NCBI GenBank assembly: GCA_002221725.1 | Contig: NJFT01000014.1 | Span: forward strand, 293,490-357,489 | Direction of reading: 5' to 3' | Source of the DNA: Scedosporium boydii | Lineage: Eukaryota > Ascomycota > Sordariomycetes > Microascales > Microascaceae | DNA: 64,000 nucleotides | In this document: one piece after another, positions 1 to 12,001 of the stretch | Numbering within the stretch: position 1 is the first letter of the stretch | How the letters are laid out: every line of letters begins with the position of its first letter | Made by a program: the position numbers and the translations under genes | The notes under the pieces: generated by a model | What the model was told of the DNA's origin: nothing | Seen by the model: only the letters and a program-made list of their open reading frames with translations | Database searches by the model: none

Positions 1-87
1 GGAATGAATTTTCCAGTGTTCTTTCCACCACTTCTGGCTTTCCTAGTACTATAAGGCTTGCGTCATAATATCCGGGATAAATCAATC

Positions 88-2968
88 ATGGATCCGGTCA
101 CCGCTTTCCAGGTCGCCGGCACGATCGTAACGTTCGTCGACTTCACCACCAAACTGTTCGCCCAAACCCACGACCTGTACAAGTCGCCCACCGGGCAAAC
201 TAGAGAGGTCGTTGAAATCTCGACAATGTGCGAAGACTTGTCCGTCCTAACTAGTCAGATCGAAGATACATTCCGCCGCGACTCGGCCTCTGAACGTCGA
301 GTTTCCGACCACGCGCTTGGCCGCCTTAGCGGCGAGTGCAAGGAAATTTCAGCCGAGCTCCAAGGGCACCTCGAAACACTCCGGGTGCAATGTGGCCGGG
401 GGAGGATCAACTGGGCGAAGGAGAGTCTAGCAACGGCGTTCAGGGGAATTCTCGCAAAAGGGCGAATCACGGCGCTCGAGCAACGACTGGGACAAATCCG
501 CTCCGAGATGATGATGGCGATGCTCGTATCACTCTGGTAAGCCTAGGCCGTCGCATCATACGAGTATTTCCCAAAACTTACAGCCCTATAGGGAGGACGG
601 GAAACTTGGTGGCAAAACGGGGAAGGAGGAGCTCGGCGCTCAAATCAGGGCCCTGGCCGAAGCTGCCGACAGGACGGACTCTAAGGTCGAGAACTTGGCA
701 AGCGAGCTGGAGAAATTGAGTGATTTTAAGACGATTGATGGGAAGTTGAGGCGGCATGACATGCTGAAAACCCTTTGGGAGGCAGACTGGACGCCTGGTT
801 TGAATTCGTGGCAGCCGTACCTCGACAGCTCGGACAGTACGAATGACACCATCTCGATGAAAAACAAGGCCCAAATTATCGACAGTCTCTATTTTCAGTC
901 GCTTCGGGTCAGGGAGGAGCGGATTCCCCAGGCTTTCCAGGACACGTATGACTGGATATTCGAGGAGGATAGTAGCCCTAGAGAGGGTCAATCCAAGTTC
1001 ATGAAATGGATGCATCACGGCGGTCGGGAAGCATTTTGGATTACCGGGAAGCCGGGGTCTGGAAAGTCGACGCTGATGAAGCACATCGTTCATCATCCAC
1101 TTCTCAAGAAGTACCTGTGCGCATGGGCTGGAGGAGAGGCAGTGTTGAAGGGCTATTTCTACTTCTGGGCATCGGATGGAGAAACATTGCAGATGTCCCG
1201 AGAAGGTCTCCTACGGACCCTGCTCTGGCAGATTCTGACGGCGAAACCAAATCTCGTTCCTCATGTTGCGTCGCGACGCTGGACGGTCTATCAGGCTCTC
1301 CGCGGCATGGAAATGCCCCCATTGGAGTGGAGATGGAATGAATTGGTGGAGTCTTTCCTCAACCTCGCGACGGCGCCAGGTAATTCCTTTCGCCTGGCTT
1401 TGTTCATCGACGGACTCGACGAGTTCGATGGAGACCATGCTGAGTTGATCGATTTCATGAAGCATCTGAGCGGCTACGACAGCATTAGGCTCTGTGTTTC
1501 GAGTCGCCCATGGGCTGCATTCTCCGACGCTTTTCATCAGAGCCCAATGCTCACCATGCAGGCGCTCACAAAAGGCGATATCGACAAGTTCATCCGAGGA
1601 AAGTTCGAGGCCAACCCCGGGTTTCGCGAGCGGCGAAAACTGTTCCCACAACAAGTCAAGAAGCTCTACCGCGATCTTTCGGAAAAGGCGCAGGGAGTCT
1701 TTTTGTGGGTCTCCTTAGTCGTCCGAGATCTTCTTTCCAGTTTCCAGAAGGGCTGGTCGTTAGACAAGCTCCAGGCTGTTGTTGACACCCTCCCCAGTGA
1801 CTTGGCCTTACTCTACGACAGGATTTTGAGCACAATTGATTCCCGTGACCGAAGCACATTTGCGCGCTTTGTCATGCTCGCCGAGGCATCGTTCACTCCC
1901 CTGTATGGCATCACGTTGTGGCTAGCAGATGGTGATGCGCTGCCAGAGAATGATGCCGCGGGATTTCCCCACGAAAGCCTTGAGCTCATGACTCGCATAC
2001 TAGAGAGGAAACTAGATTCCGCCTCGAGAGGCATTCTGGAAATATCGCCGGGTGGCATCGTCAACTTCCTCCATCGGACCGCCAGAGACTGGATCACCTC
2101 CGAGAAAACGTGGCCGACGGTTTGTGCTGCTGCCCCTCCCGATTTCGACCCCAATCTTGAGCTCCTTCGAGCCTGGTCAACTCTAGTAGCCAGAGAGTGT
2201 GTCTTCCATGCTATTTGCCTGTCGACGCTGAGTTTTTGGGAGCTTGTGGTTATCGGACATCTGTACGCTGCTCGCGTCGCCGAGAAACCGACCATCACCC
2301 CGAAGCTCTTGCAGGCTCTTGATCACTTCAACGATCGGTTAACGGAGCGAGCAAACCTCTTGGCGGACAAAGGATACCTTCGCAACCGCCATATCGACTC
2401 TTTTAGCACTAAGCCTGCGTTTAACCAGGGAGTTGCCTGGACGAAGGATCACTGGTCCCAGACCCAGGACGACTGGGATCTGCAAACTGAATTCTCCTAC
2501 GTCGGAATCGCAGCCCAGTTTTGCATCGCTCCATACGTCATGCATAAGATTGGGAAGGACAAGAGGTTGCTCAAGTGCACTAGGATGAGGCGGTCGTTGC
2601 TGGAATGTGCAGTCTTTGGATGGCAGTTGCACCGGTACCGGACCTATGAGGATCTAGAGAAGTACATTGCAATTTCCCAGCGGGATTCCGACGAAGCTCC
2701 TCGCAGAATCAAAATGATTTCGCAACTTTTGGGTGCCGGCGCAAACCCTAGTAAGAATACGCAGTCGTGCCAGTGGCTGAAAGGCTTGCCGTTGCGCAAC
2801 GAGATATCAGAAGTTTTGTGGACACAGTACCCGCCATTGAAGATTGGGCCTCAGGAGTACTGGTCTGAGGTATTGGACCTTGTCTGCGGGAAGAAAAAGA
2901 GACGTTCAAGGCTGCGTTTCAGCTCACTCTTCTCTAGCAAGTGGACTAGACCCCGTCGACATGGTTAA
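88..2968 (+). CDS. NACHT-domain NLR (fungal STAND-type receptor), two exons
   Basis: Exons 88-536 and 592-2968 give about 941 aa. The 55-bp GT-AG intron (537-591) restores the frame exactly. The ATG at 88 is chosen because the N-terminus MDPVTAFQVAGTIVTFVDF matches the start of the fungal N-terminal domain common in ascomycete NLRs. A P-loop GKPGSGKST lies near residues 302-310 and a Walker B segment (LFIDGLDEFDG) near residue 420, defining an NTPase core of the NACHT/nephrocystin-3-like type. The C-terminal half (about 500-900) resembles the DUF7791-type helical region that follows NACHT in many fungal proteins. One ankyrin-like stretch (LLGAGANP) occurs near the end, but no full repeat array. 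Fungal NLRs act in non-self recognition and regulated cell death, usually in the cytosol; the ligand here is unknown. The frame is open throughout, unlike most neighbours. Confidence 0.88.
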
Positions 2969-3569
2969 TGACTTGGAAAGGGGGTTGACCGCTCGTCAAA
3001 TGTACTTCCTGGAGGATGTATGGCTTTACCTTCTTGCCTAAGCTACTTTTAATTGCTTCCCTGATCATTATCTAAGCGGTATCTAAGCGAAAGCGGCGAG
3101 AGCCGTAAGTGCGACCCGGGTTGGGTAGGGGCCGAAGAGGGCACTTGATACGCAACGCAAGAGCTGTTTGCAAACCCCTGCTAAGCAAGAGCGCTACTTC
3201 CCGAGCGTCGAGGTACAGTACTTCAATTCCTTTCATCCCGTCTCCGAGCTAAACAGATCCGACGCCGACATATCCCTCACTTCCTCGTATCTCAAGCGAG
3301 TTTCATCGCTCCTGTCCATGACCCCTAGTTCCTCTCCACGCTTCCGGCCTTCCCAATATGACCCTCAACCCCGTGGGGGCAGCATGCGCTACGAGTCCGA
3401 TGTCCCCACGTCGCCGTCTGCGCTTCCCTGGCTCAACGATGCTTCCCCGGCGGCTCCGGCTACTCGCGACTCTCTGACTCTGTCGACCCCCACACAACGA
3501 GGCTAGTCGAACTCTTTTTACCACCCGGTCTCGAGAAGTAGCTGTGTCTATGTAGCGAAGCTGGATGAG
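2969..3569. other. Intergenic, no recognised gene
   Basis: A 112-codon open frame (3168-3506, plus) is Ser/Pro-rich, lacks a recognisable domain and has an overlapping antisense frame. I see nothing that supports a gene here. Confidence 0.4.
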
Positions 3570-4030
3570 ATGACCCCGCAAGAGGCGACGATATCCTTAA
3601 ACGGCTCGCTTGTCTGGAAGGACCATCACTGCAACGAGTCAGTGATGGCAGAACTACTCGAGGAGCTTACCTTCCTTCCATTGGCGATCAAGCAGGCAGC
3701 GACCCACCTAAATACCAATCAGGTATCGGTACCAGAGTACCTTTGTCTATTATGTGGTACGGAAACCGGTTTTGTTGACTTGATGAGCAGCGGGCTCTAT
3801 GATTTGACTCGCTATTGGAGCTCGCGGACTGCCACGGCAACTACCTGGATCGTGTCATTTGAGCAGATTCAAAGATCCGAATCGAACGCAGCCCGCCTAC
3901 TCTTGTTTATATCCCGCATCGAGGCTAAGTCGATTCCGTTGTCAATACTGCCTGGTTTTGTGTCAGAAGATCAGATGAAACGGATAATCGGCAGGCTTTG
4001 TGGGTATCCTTTCCTAAGTTCTACTATATA
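3570..4030 (+). pseudogene. NB-ARC/TPR-type NLR fragment, truncated by repeat
   Basis: The frame from 3570 encodes about 150 residues typical of the region after the NB-ARC in fungal NB-ARC/TPR proteins: MTPQEATISL, then ELTFLPLAIKQAATHLN, ATTWIVSFEQIQ, and LLFISRIEAKSIPLSILP. No P-loop is present upstream and no TPR array downstream. Near 4018 the sequence passes abruptly into an AT-rich RIPped repeat, and the frame ends by chance in it. This is a central scrap of a second NLR beside the intact one. It is unlikely to make a functional product. Confidence 0.6.
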
Positions 4031-4440
4031 TCTAATTTATCTTTTAAGACTCTCTAATAGTTAATATAAGTAGTAACTATAACCTATACTTATATATATA
4101 CTTCTATATTACTAATACTACTTAATTACCTTATTTATATATAATAGGTCCCTATAACCCTAACCCTAGCTGTATCTACTTAATATTCTATTAATTAACC
4201 GACCCCCCCCCCTTCTCCCTGGTGTTAGGACTATAATAATAAGCTACCTAGAACTAACTAATTATAAGAATTAGATATTTAGAGGTAGTGATAGCTAGGA
4301 TTATAAATATAATAAGGAGGTTAAGTTTAGACTATATTAAATAAAACTTAGAATAGATAGTAGTTAGAATATCTAAATATTACTAAATCTAGAGGATTAT
4401 AAGTAAGTTTCTACTAGCTTACTTATAGGGATGATCCGGG
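4018..4440. repeat. AT-rich RIPped repeat island
   Basis: Composition changes sharply to AT, rich in TA dinucleotides and stops in all frames. About 100 bp at its left edge (4018-4120) resembles 16019-16130 in the second AT island, so both derive from one repeat family. A run of Cs at 4203-4212 and two tandem CCCTAA-like units near 4155 lie inside. No coding potential remains. Confidence 0.7.
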
Positions 4441-5542
4441 ACGAGCCTGTCACGGACGATAATGTACTTGATATTTTAATATAATAGTTAACGGTTTGTT
4501 AACTACAGCGTATTTATACTGTTACTAGATATACTTAAGCTATTATAGCATATCATTTAGCACTTAGAGTAGGCTTCGGAACCGAAGTAGACGATTGCAA
4601 GAACGAACCCGTCGAAGAGGTTATAAACTTTGTTAATTAACCAACCTACTCTTTTTTTTCCAAGTGACAGGGCAGCCTTTCTGCCATTAGGTCCAGGTTT
4701 TTGGAATTGTAAAATTGTAAAAGAAGAGTGGAAATGCCTTCGGTGGGTTCGGATCCGATGAAGCCGGGACAAAAAAGTATGAAGCTCTCAAAAGGAGGAA
4801 ATGCCGCATCACCTCACTACCTTCAATTTACGGAATGTACACTATACAAGTGACATCTACAAAAGAAGTGCTATCTACCGTTTACCTGTCACCTATAATA
4901 AGGCCAAACCTACTCATCTATAAAGATGAAACTCAGAGACACGGTTCCCCGTCTTGGCTCGGATGCTTCGACGCTGCGTGGCGGCTTGAAGAAGACGAAG
5001 AAGACGAGGGCGGCGATAGTGCCTGTGTGAAGGGTGATATAAAAGCACCACTACAATAGCTGATCAGCTAAGTTATCACCAGATAGTGTACAAATTACTT
5101 ACCAGGTGCCTTCATCAGCAAAGTCTCCACAAAGCGGAGGCCTAATGGCGAGTTCGATGGCATACCTCGCCCCAATGATGACCATGTACCAAGGTAAACC
5201 CATCGCTTTCCCGCCAGAGACTTCACTCGTCGACTCTCAGCACGCATCTCACGCTGCCGGTGCCATTGGGGCGAGGGTTCCGTCCCTCTTGCCCCGCCAC
5301 ACCCCGCCCAAGTGATCAAGTGAGGTCCTCCCCTCACAGAATCTCGGGAACATTGCCGACACTCTTCCTTCTAAGGAATTGATATTCCACAGATTTACCA
5401 AGGCATTCGATGTTGGAGGCAGTGATAAACATAGCTTTTCCTAAATTTACATCCTCCCATTTCCTAGGAGGATTTTGCCATCTCTGTTGCTCGTAGACTG
5501 GATCCTGCACATTCCCAGGCACACATTGCCTAACCTTGCCTA
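4441..5542. other. Intergenic with an unclassified coding-like scrap
   Basis: Mostly non-coding. Around 5103-5200 (plus) a short frame reads GAFISKVSTKRR and then GEFDGIPRPNDDHVP before a good donor (gtaaac). It could be one exon of a lost gene, but no continuation is visible. Start and product unknown. Confidence 0.3.
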
Positions 5543-7204
5543 ATGGCTACCACGACTATGACGCAAACGGTGACGGAAACGGCAGAGCTCCAGCCAGCTC
5601 TCAGGCCTCAGCCAGGTAGAGAGCCAGAGGCGGCTTCATCAGTTTCAGAGAATAATAAAATGCCACCCGGCACAATGATTAAGATCTTGAGCGCCGGTCT
5701 TGCGTTCTTTGTCAGCGGCATCAGCGATAGCAGTATCGGCACCATCATCCCATACGCCATTCAGGACTATGGCATCAGCACGACTATCGTATCAAGCGTG
5801 TAGGTTGTCTCACACTCATGATCGTGAAGAAAGAGCCCTAAGAGAATAAGCCAATTGACGAAATTCATGACAGATTCGGAGCCAACTTGTTCAGCTGCCT
5901 CACAGCAGCCATCACCAACGCATACCTCACGGCATACCTCGACGTCAGAGCCATGCTCGCTCTCGGCGCTATTATGTAAATCCTAGGCTCTACATTTAGA
6001 ATGTAGATAACACCTTTCCCCTTCTAGGCCTTTACGTTCATCCTCATCAGCTTCAGATAGGCCTACTAAGATACACACTACAACACATTTATAGCCACCA
6101 CCAATTCTCCCCATTAGTAGCTGGGCTTCATCTACACAATGTACATGCTCGGATATCTTATAAGCCCATTTACCTCGAATGCTATAGCTTTAGTAAATAC
6201 ACCCTCCTAATAGAACCTGTTTTACACTATTCCTCTAGGGATCAGTATTGCAAATCTGGGGCTTACCCTATATACCTTCTAGGACACTATAGGCTTCAAA
6301 AAGGGGAATAGAGGCGAGGCATCTTGAGAGATAGAGGTGGAGAGAAAGGGTGCTGTTAAGGCGACGAAGGTGATGAAGGAAGGCGCTTAGCATCCCCAGC
6401 GTGTAGATCCTCAGTCTTTTTTACTTCTTTTACATAGGCGCCATCCTCACTGCTAGCGGCTAAGTAGGTCATTTAAGCTGCGTTGCCCTAGTTACCATGT
6501 AAGACCGCTTCAGCATTTCAGAGCCAAAGCCATATATAAAGAACCACCCCATGAACCCACTGCTAATTCCCTGTTTAAGGTCGTCGAATATTTAGTTGTC
6601 GTGCACCACGGTGATCTTGCTAAGATAGGATATGTTCCTGCGGGCTACAATAGTAGTCCGTTCCTCGGTCGAGTTCTACTACCTAAACTCACTTACCGAT
6701 GGGGGGAAAGGCACATGGTATTTTTCTATTGCGTATTCTGCCTCGCATTCCAGTTTTGTTTCTAGCTGTATATTCTCCCCAGAGCACCTCGCACAATGAA
6801 GACTGCTGGAAAATTGTCTAACGAGATAATAGGGTACCTAATATCATCTCTATATCTATTACTATCACATTCTTTGGCTTCTTTTCCGGTCTGCTTTTCG
6901 CCACAGTAAGTCTCTCTCTATGTCAGTTTCTAAGGAAAATACGTCTTAACTCAGTTCCTAGGGTATGGCGCTCGGAACCAAGATATTCCCACCAGACTAT
7001 CACTCTACGGCCCTCGCGTTCGTCCTTGTTTTTGCTCCAATAGGTGGGTCGCTCTTCCCCATCATTACGGGAGTGATTGCTGCGTCCAACGGGGTGGCTG
7101 TTTTGCAGCCCATGTTGGCTGCGCTCATCGGCGCGACGGGCGTTGCCTGGTTGCTTGTTCCTAGGCCGAAGAGCATTGGAAATCCTGCCCTGCGCCAGGA
7201 ATAA
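5543..7204 (+). pseudogene. MFS transporter pseudogene (RIP-degraded)
   Basis: The N-terminus is open from ATG 5543: a hydrophilic tail, then a first membrane segment (LSAGLAFFVSGISDSSIGTI) typical of the Bsc6-like fungal MFS branch. A good intron follows near 5801-5876. The matching frame then continues (FGANLFSCLTAAITNAYL) but is hit by many TAA/TAG codons between about 5975 and 6960, with TA-enriched sequence. The last 79 codons (6965-7204) are clean again and encode the last membrane segments (FVLVFAPIGGSLFPIITGVI). Its overall length fits a complete carrier of about 450-480 aa, so this looks like an entire gene killed by point mutation, not a fragment. It is convergent with the transcription-factor gene downstream. 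Confidence 0.8.
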
Positions 7205-7332
7205 ATGAAAACACTACATAAGTTGCTAGAGACAATATGGCAATGAAAGCAGAGTCAAACCGAGTATCCGGGGTCAAGGTGGTATTATGCTAACAACCCT
7301 ACAGGCTGGACCCGCGGACAGTATAACCCCAA

Positions 7333-7366
7333 GGTGGAGTGGAGATCCTGCTATCTCTACTCCACC
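7333..7366. other. Hairpin between convergent genes
   Basis: GGTGGAGTGGAGAT and ATCTCTACTCCACC form a 14-bp inverted repeat (one G-T pair) around a 6-nt loop, between the 3' ends of the dead MFS gene and the transcription-factor gene. It could shape the 3' ends of both transcripts. The role is inferred from position only. Confidence 0.4.
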
Positions 7367-7596
7367 CCGGATCAACCGAAGCTAGTAAGTATGCAATATT
7401 GCGAACGTCAAGGACTTGGTGGAGATAAAGCAGTGTGAGACTACCCAGAGCTGGAAATGTTGCGGAAGCAGAGGGCTCAGTAGTGTAGAGCTTGTACATA
7501 CGGAATGCGGAGCGTATCTATAATCTGTCTCGCGGCCAGCTCAGCTATAGATAGAAGCAATGAGAGTCACAGAACTAGCCACGTTTTTCAATTTGC

Positions 7597-9874
7597 CTAT
7601 GCAACGTTTAGCCGACCAGAATGCTCCAACATCGCTGCCACCATATCCTCCCACCACGGATCCTTATCCGCAAGGCACCATTCCTCCTCTCCGTCCTCTG
7701 TCCCCTCCACGGTGTGATTCTCGTCCACCCAAGTCCAGATATGCTGCATCGCCGTCCATGTTGGGGTCAAATTCTAAAAACGACGCCTCCATTAGCAGAG
7801 AACACCTATTCCGATATCAATGAGGTAAGTAGGTACATACCCCTCGCGCGATAGAGCAAAAAATGGCATAGATGGATCTGATAAATTCTCTTTGGTCCTC
7901 TCTCACGCAAATGATGCCCACAGAGAAGAAGGGAAACAAAGGCCAGATTGCCGTGAGCAACGGCCCAGACACCGGCATAAGCCGAACCGCTCGCAAGATC
8001 TGGTCGACGAGTTTCTGAGTAGGGGGATATCGCGCCGGTCTCCTATGGGAAATTGTAAGCTTACAAAATTCTCCAGTATTTTAAGTGATGACGGGAAGAC
8101 GAACCTAAACACGCGGCAGTTCAAGTATATCCGAGCCGCAGCAACATGGACGAAGGCAGTCAAGTCGAGCACCTCTCCTGGTGTTGTTACATAGCCACGG
8201 TCATCTGGCACACAGGCGTCCAGGACATCCTCTGGCTTGGCGTAGAGTCCAGATATCGCTGACCACTGCCAGAAAGTATCGAGGGCTGCCGCGATAGCCA
8301 CCGCGACCTTTGAGGATGTTTGCGATTTGGGATTCTGCCAAGCCATGAACCGTAAGTAAAAGGAGAAAGGTAAAGCCGGTGGGCAATCGCGGTACTCACA
8401 GTGTACAACCGGGCCGACAGAAATGTAATCTTGGCAAAGTAATGTATCAACTTGGGGCTGGCACCGACTGATCCCAGGATCTTCCGTTGCTCTAAGTCTG
8501 TTCCTATAATCAGCCACGATGTGGGACACCGCTTGGCTACGAGGTCAAGTGGGTGGAAGCAATCGCTGAAAACATTGTGCATTGTGTACATTCCAGCAAG
8601 TTGCTGTCGGGTCCTCGAGGTCTGAATGTTGCACGGTTCGCGGTACTTGACGCCTGGGTCTGATGTGTCAAGGATTTGGCGAGCGATTTGGCCGCAGCGG
8701 TACCATAGGGGGTCTTTCTGGCCCGAGGTGCCTTCCCAGTTTACGATCTAGACGAAGCGGAGGTGCATGGGTTAGCATGATATCTCCAGAGACGCCATCG
8801 AGCACGACCCACCTCATTAAGGATCAAAATCATCAGAGCAGCAGTAATGGCTTCTTCCTTCCCGGGCGCACCCCATTCAAGTGACAATAGGGCCTCACCG
8901 AGGAGCATAATGGCCCGGGTTTGATGGAACTTGGCTCGCTCGGCTAGAACAGAACCCTTTTGGAAATCCATAAAGTAGCTAGCAGCGAGGGACATAAGCG
9001 CGTGCTTGACAAGCTCACTGCCGGCTGCTATAGGGGCGATTTCCGTCTTACAGGGATCGTCGTCGGTTATTGTTCGTCCTGCGCAAAAGGCGGTGATGTC
9101 TAGACAGATTCCTTGCGTTAGAATCAAATCGAGAGACTACGGGGGCAGGGTGTAAGATAAACATACAAAATCTATGGAGTTGCCGATCGATGTTGTTCCT
9201 GAGGACTACGGTCCCAAAGTGCTTCGGGAGATATGACGTTCTCGGGCTGTAAGCATCGCCATCATTAGTAGTAACTTGAGATGGTGGTGCTCTGCGGCGA
9301 GGCAGGAAATTTCCACTCAGGTATGCCGCAGATTTAGTGGCTTGGGCGATGTTCTGGTCCCATTTGCTGTTCATGAATCTCGCTTTTATCCACGAGTTAA
9401 GCTCCTCCTCGTCCCGTGTGGCTCGTGGGATATGGGAAGGCCTCAAAAAGGGGTGAACGAATGGCTGGCCCAACTCGTTGAGGCAGGGATTTTCTAAGAG
9501 CTTAAGTGGTGGTGGAATAGGAATGGAGGGGAAAAAACTTGGATAGATCGTGCCGACCCAGCTCGGTAGTTCGTTCTCTCCCGGCCCGAACGCACTCTGG
9601 TAGTCTGTTTCTAGTTGTTAGCCCGATGTCGTCGCCGGCAATTTGTCTCCTAAGTGGGAGGCTAACCTCGTTTATTATTAGTCCCTGGTGGGCGGAGCAA
9701 GGTAGACTGGCGGCTACTCGATGGATCCTTTAGCAATCCTTGGAATTCAAAATCTAGTTCAGGGAGGTCAAGAGGTTCAAGCTCTTCCCATTGCAGCGGC
9801 TCAAGCCTGCGTCTCTGACTTGGCCCGGTACCGGCCGAGTCCTGCGTCTCAAGACCTGCGATGCTGCGCTGCAT
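7597..9874 (-). CDS. Fungal-specific transcription factor domain protein, seven exons
   Basis: Exons, minus strand: 9874-9667, 9604 to about 9167, about 9136-8813, 8747-8400, 8334-8105, 8042-7841, 7773-7597. All junctions keep phase except exon 2/3, where the obvious gtatgt...gtag pair does not. Either a weaker donor near 9205 is used or there is a small frameshift. The body matches the fungal-specific transcription factor domain (Fungal_trans_2-like): KHALMSLAASYFMDFQ, the SPKLIHYFAKITFLSARLYT-like segment, VDQILRAVRL, then WPLFPFFSVGIICVREDQR, and an acidic Trp-rich tail ending at 7597. I found no Zn2Cys6 cluster upstream of the start at 9874 or in the preceding 700 bp. It may be a cluster-less regulator, or its DNA-binding exon may be lost. 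Expected role: nuclear regulation of a local or metabolic gene set; targets unknown. Confidence 0.78.
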
Positions 9875-10887
9875 AGTGGGTGGCGGTCACCCGATGATCC
9901 CCGAACGCTTCGTGGAGTCCTCCAATAATCTTGAAGTAGTTTTAAGGTTAGCGTAATGCGACTAGAGCGGTTCCCGCTAGGCACCATGAGGTGATAGTAG
10001 GCATAAGTGGAGACAAAGGAGGAAACAAAAAGAGAAACGAACAGGGTGGGTCCGACTTTTTCAACATCAGCCGATATGTGAGCTACGGCAGGCTCGGCTC
10101 TTACACTTGTGTCTATCTTGGGGTGGCCAGAGACGGGCTTATTCTTGAGTGGGTTAAGCAGGGCGAGAGGGGAGGAGCGGGGTGCCAGCTGAAGGGGATT
10201 AGTTGGATCCTTAGGGTAGGTACATGTACGTACATACAGGGCTCGAAATGTTGAAAAACCCCGCCCGTCCACAGCCTGGCCGTGACCTCACCTTGATGGG
10301 GGTCGTCTTAGTAGGAAAGTTATCAGGTTGGGATGCCCTCACAGTGAGTTCTTACATTGATATGTATCATTTTGTACAGCTTCAAGGGCTGCCATATCCC
10401 GCACCAACGGTTATGTGGTCGAAGGTACTCGCCATGGTCAAGCAGGAAACCTATCTCTATGATCCCGCGTTTTGGCCCCAACGAGGCCCGGAGTGTGGGA
10501 GAACGTGGGAGAAGGAGGGGAAGGGCGCCCTGTCAAATCCCTTCAGACTAGCTGCATGCTTGTGTGGACATTTGATGCCAGCGCACTGTGGCACTTTGAG
10601 CTTGGCGACGGCCAGTTAAAAGAGCGGGTTTTCCCCTCGCCTCTTGTTTCCTCTTTTCTCTTTTCTCTTTTTTCTTGGCACAACACCAAGACCGACTGCA
10701 TGCACCCGAGCCGATGAACTACAAGTTTCTCTCGCCAGGTTACATACCGCACCGCCACTAGTTAGCAGGCTCCACTTCGGGCCTCCTCCACACTCCAGCC
10801 CTTCCGGATTAGGCCAAAAAGAAGAAAAGGAGAAAAGGAGAAAAGGAGAAAAGACCGGCTGGCGATATCGGATGCTCCGTCGTCATT
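9875..10887. other. Divergent intergenic region
   Basis: Separates the minus-strand transcription factor from the plus-strand C2H2 gene, so it should hold both promoters. Pyrimidine-rich tracts occur near 10640-10680. The open frames here are short and lack domain similarity. Confidence 0.4.
10812..10853 (+). repeat. Purine-rich microsatellite (AAAAGGAG)n
   Basis: Three to four imperfect copies of an AAAAGGAG-type unit lie just upstream of the C2H2 gene start. Confidence 0.7.
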
Positions 10888-12001
10888 ATGGAACGAGAGA
10901 ATTTTTTCGTCAACTTATTCGACTCGATCCAATTAACCGAGGGAACCCAGAATTGGGTGAGCGAATGGTGGCATGCCGAGATTCCAAATATCTTGCCGCA
11001 ACTCCCAGAGTTAGAAAATAGATATGATCTGCTTTCCAGCTGTCAGATGGATGCTCTAGGGAGGCATCTGTTGCATCTATTACGCGTGGTATCCCGCTTT
11101 GCTGAACTCCTTATCAAGGGCCCGTTTATCTCTGATTACACCGATCGCATCTTGCACGAACTTATCGATGAGGATGACGGAACGTTGTTAGATTATATTG
11201 ACACCAAGCACGACGCTTTAAGGTAAATGCCGTATTCTTTGATACATCCTTCTCTGGATATAGCTGTTTCTCGTGTACCTGTGCTCCGCTCCCTTCCCAG
11301 CCCCCAAAAGAGACGTGAGACGTCAATTGTGCTTACTCTTGTCCCAGATCCATTGCCAAGATTCTCACCGATACTACAAGCCATTGCGGCCAAGTCTGGA
11401 GTAACACTAGTGCCATCCCTCCAGTAGATCTCCCGCAGCATCTCATCTGGCCGCCTAAAGTGGCTCGCTCCACAACTCAAATGCCAATGTCACCCAGCCA
11501 ATCCCGGGCCTCGTACCAATCCATGTCTACGCCTAGCGCCGAAGCCACGCAGTCGGAAACGGGCAGCAGTTCTAACCGGCAACAAATGAGTAGCCCAATG
11601 GAAGACGACCGAGCTGCAAGTGCCAATGATAGCACGTCACAGGACGTCTCGCTCGACCAGTTAATGTCGAGAGGGAAGGGCACGTACACCTGTCCACACG
11701 AAATGAGTTGTAAGAAAGGGGGCGTAAAGGACGGCCAGCTTAAAGTATTTACTCGAAATAGCGATTTTAGGTTTGTTTCCCTTCTTTCTTCCATAATTTG
11801 TACAACTGTGCTCTTTGTTCTAGTTGCTGACCATTAGAAACCGTCTCAAGAGCACATCTTGCCAAGCACGAGAGACTCTACAAGTGTGATCTCCCCGGCT
11901 GCCCCAATCGGAAAGGTTTCTCGCGACCCGACCAACTGGAAAGACATAAACGACAAGTTCGACACGAGGACTCTAACTGGCGGGAGGTTAACCCCGGATG
12001 A
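10888..12001 (+). CDS. C2H2 zinc-finger protein, three exons
   Basis: Exons 10888-11222, 11348-11770 and 11851-12001 join in phase to 303 codons including the stop (302 aa). The introns are 125 and 80 bp. The N-terminal ~110 residues are helical and of a type common in fungal zinc-finger proteins. A Ser/Thr-rich linker follows. The C-terminus carries two finger-like units: TYTCPHEMSC ... FTRNSDFRAHLAKH, and YKCDLPGCPNRKGFSRPDQLERHKRQVRH. The second is a standard C2H2; the spacing of the first is enlarged and its Cys pair sits before a gap, as in many ascomycete paralogues. The second finger is only recovered by splicing into 11851. Likely a nuclear DNA-binding regulator; targets unknown. Confidence 0.78.

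Noticed and set aside
4148..4170. Telomere-like CCCTAA units
   Set aside because: Only about two units inside AT-rich repeat DNA; far too short for a telomeric or interstitial telomere tract.
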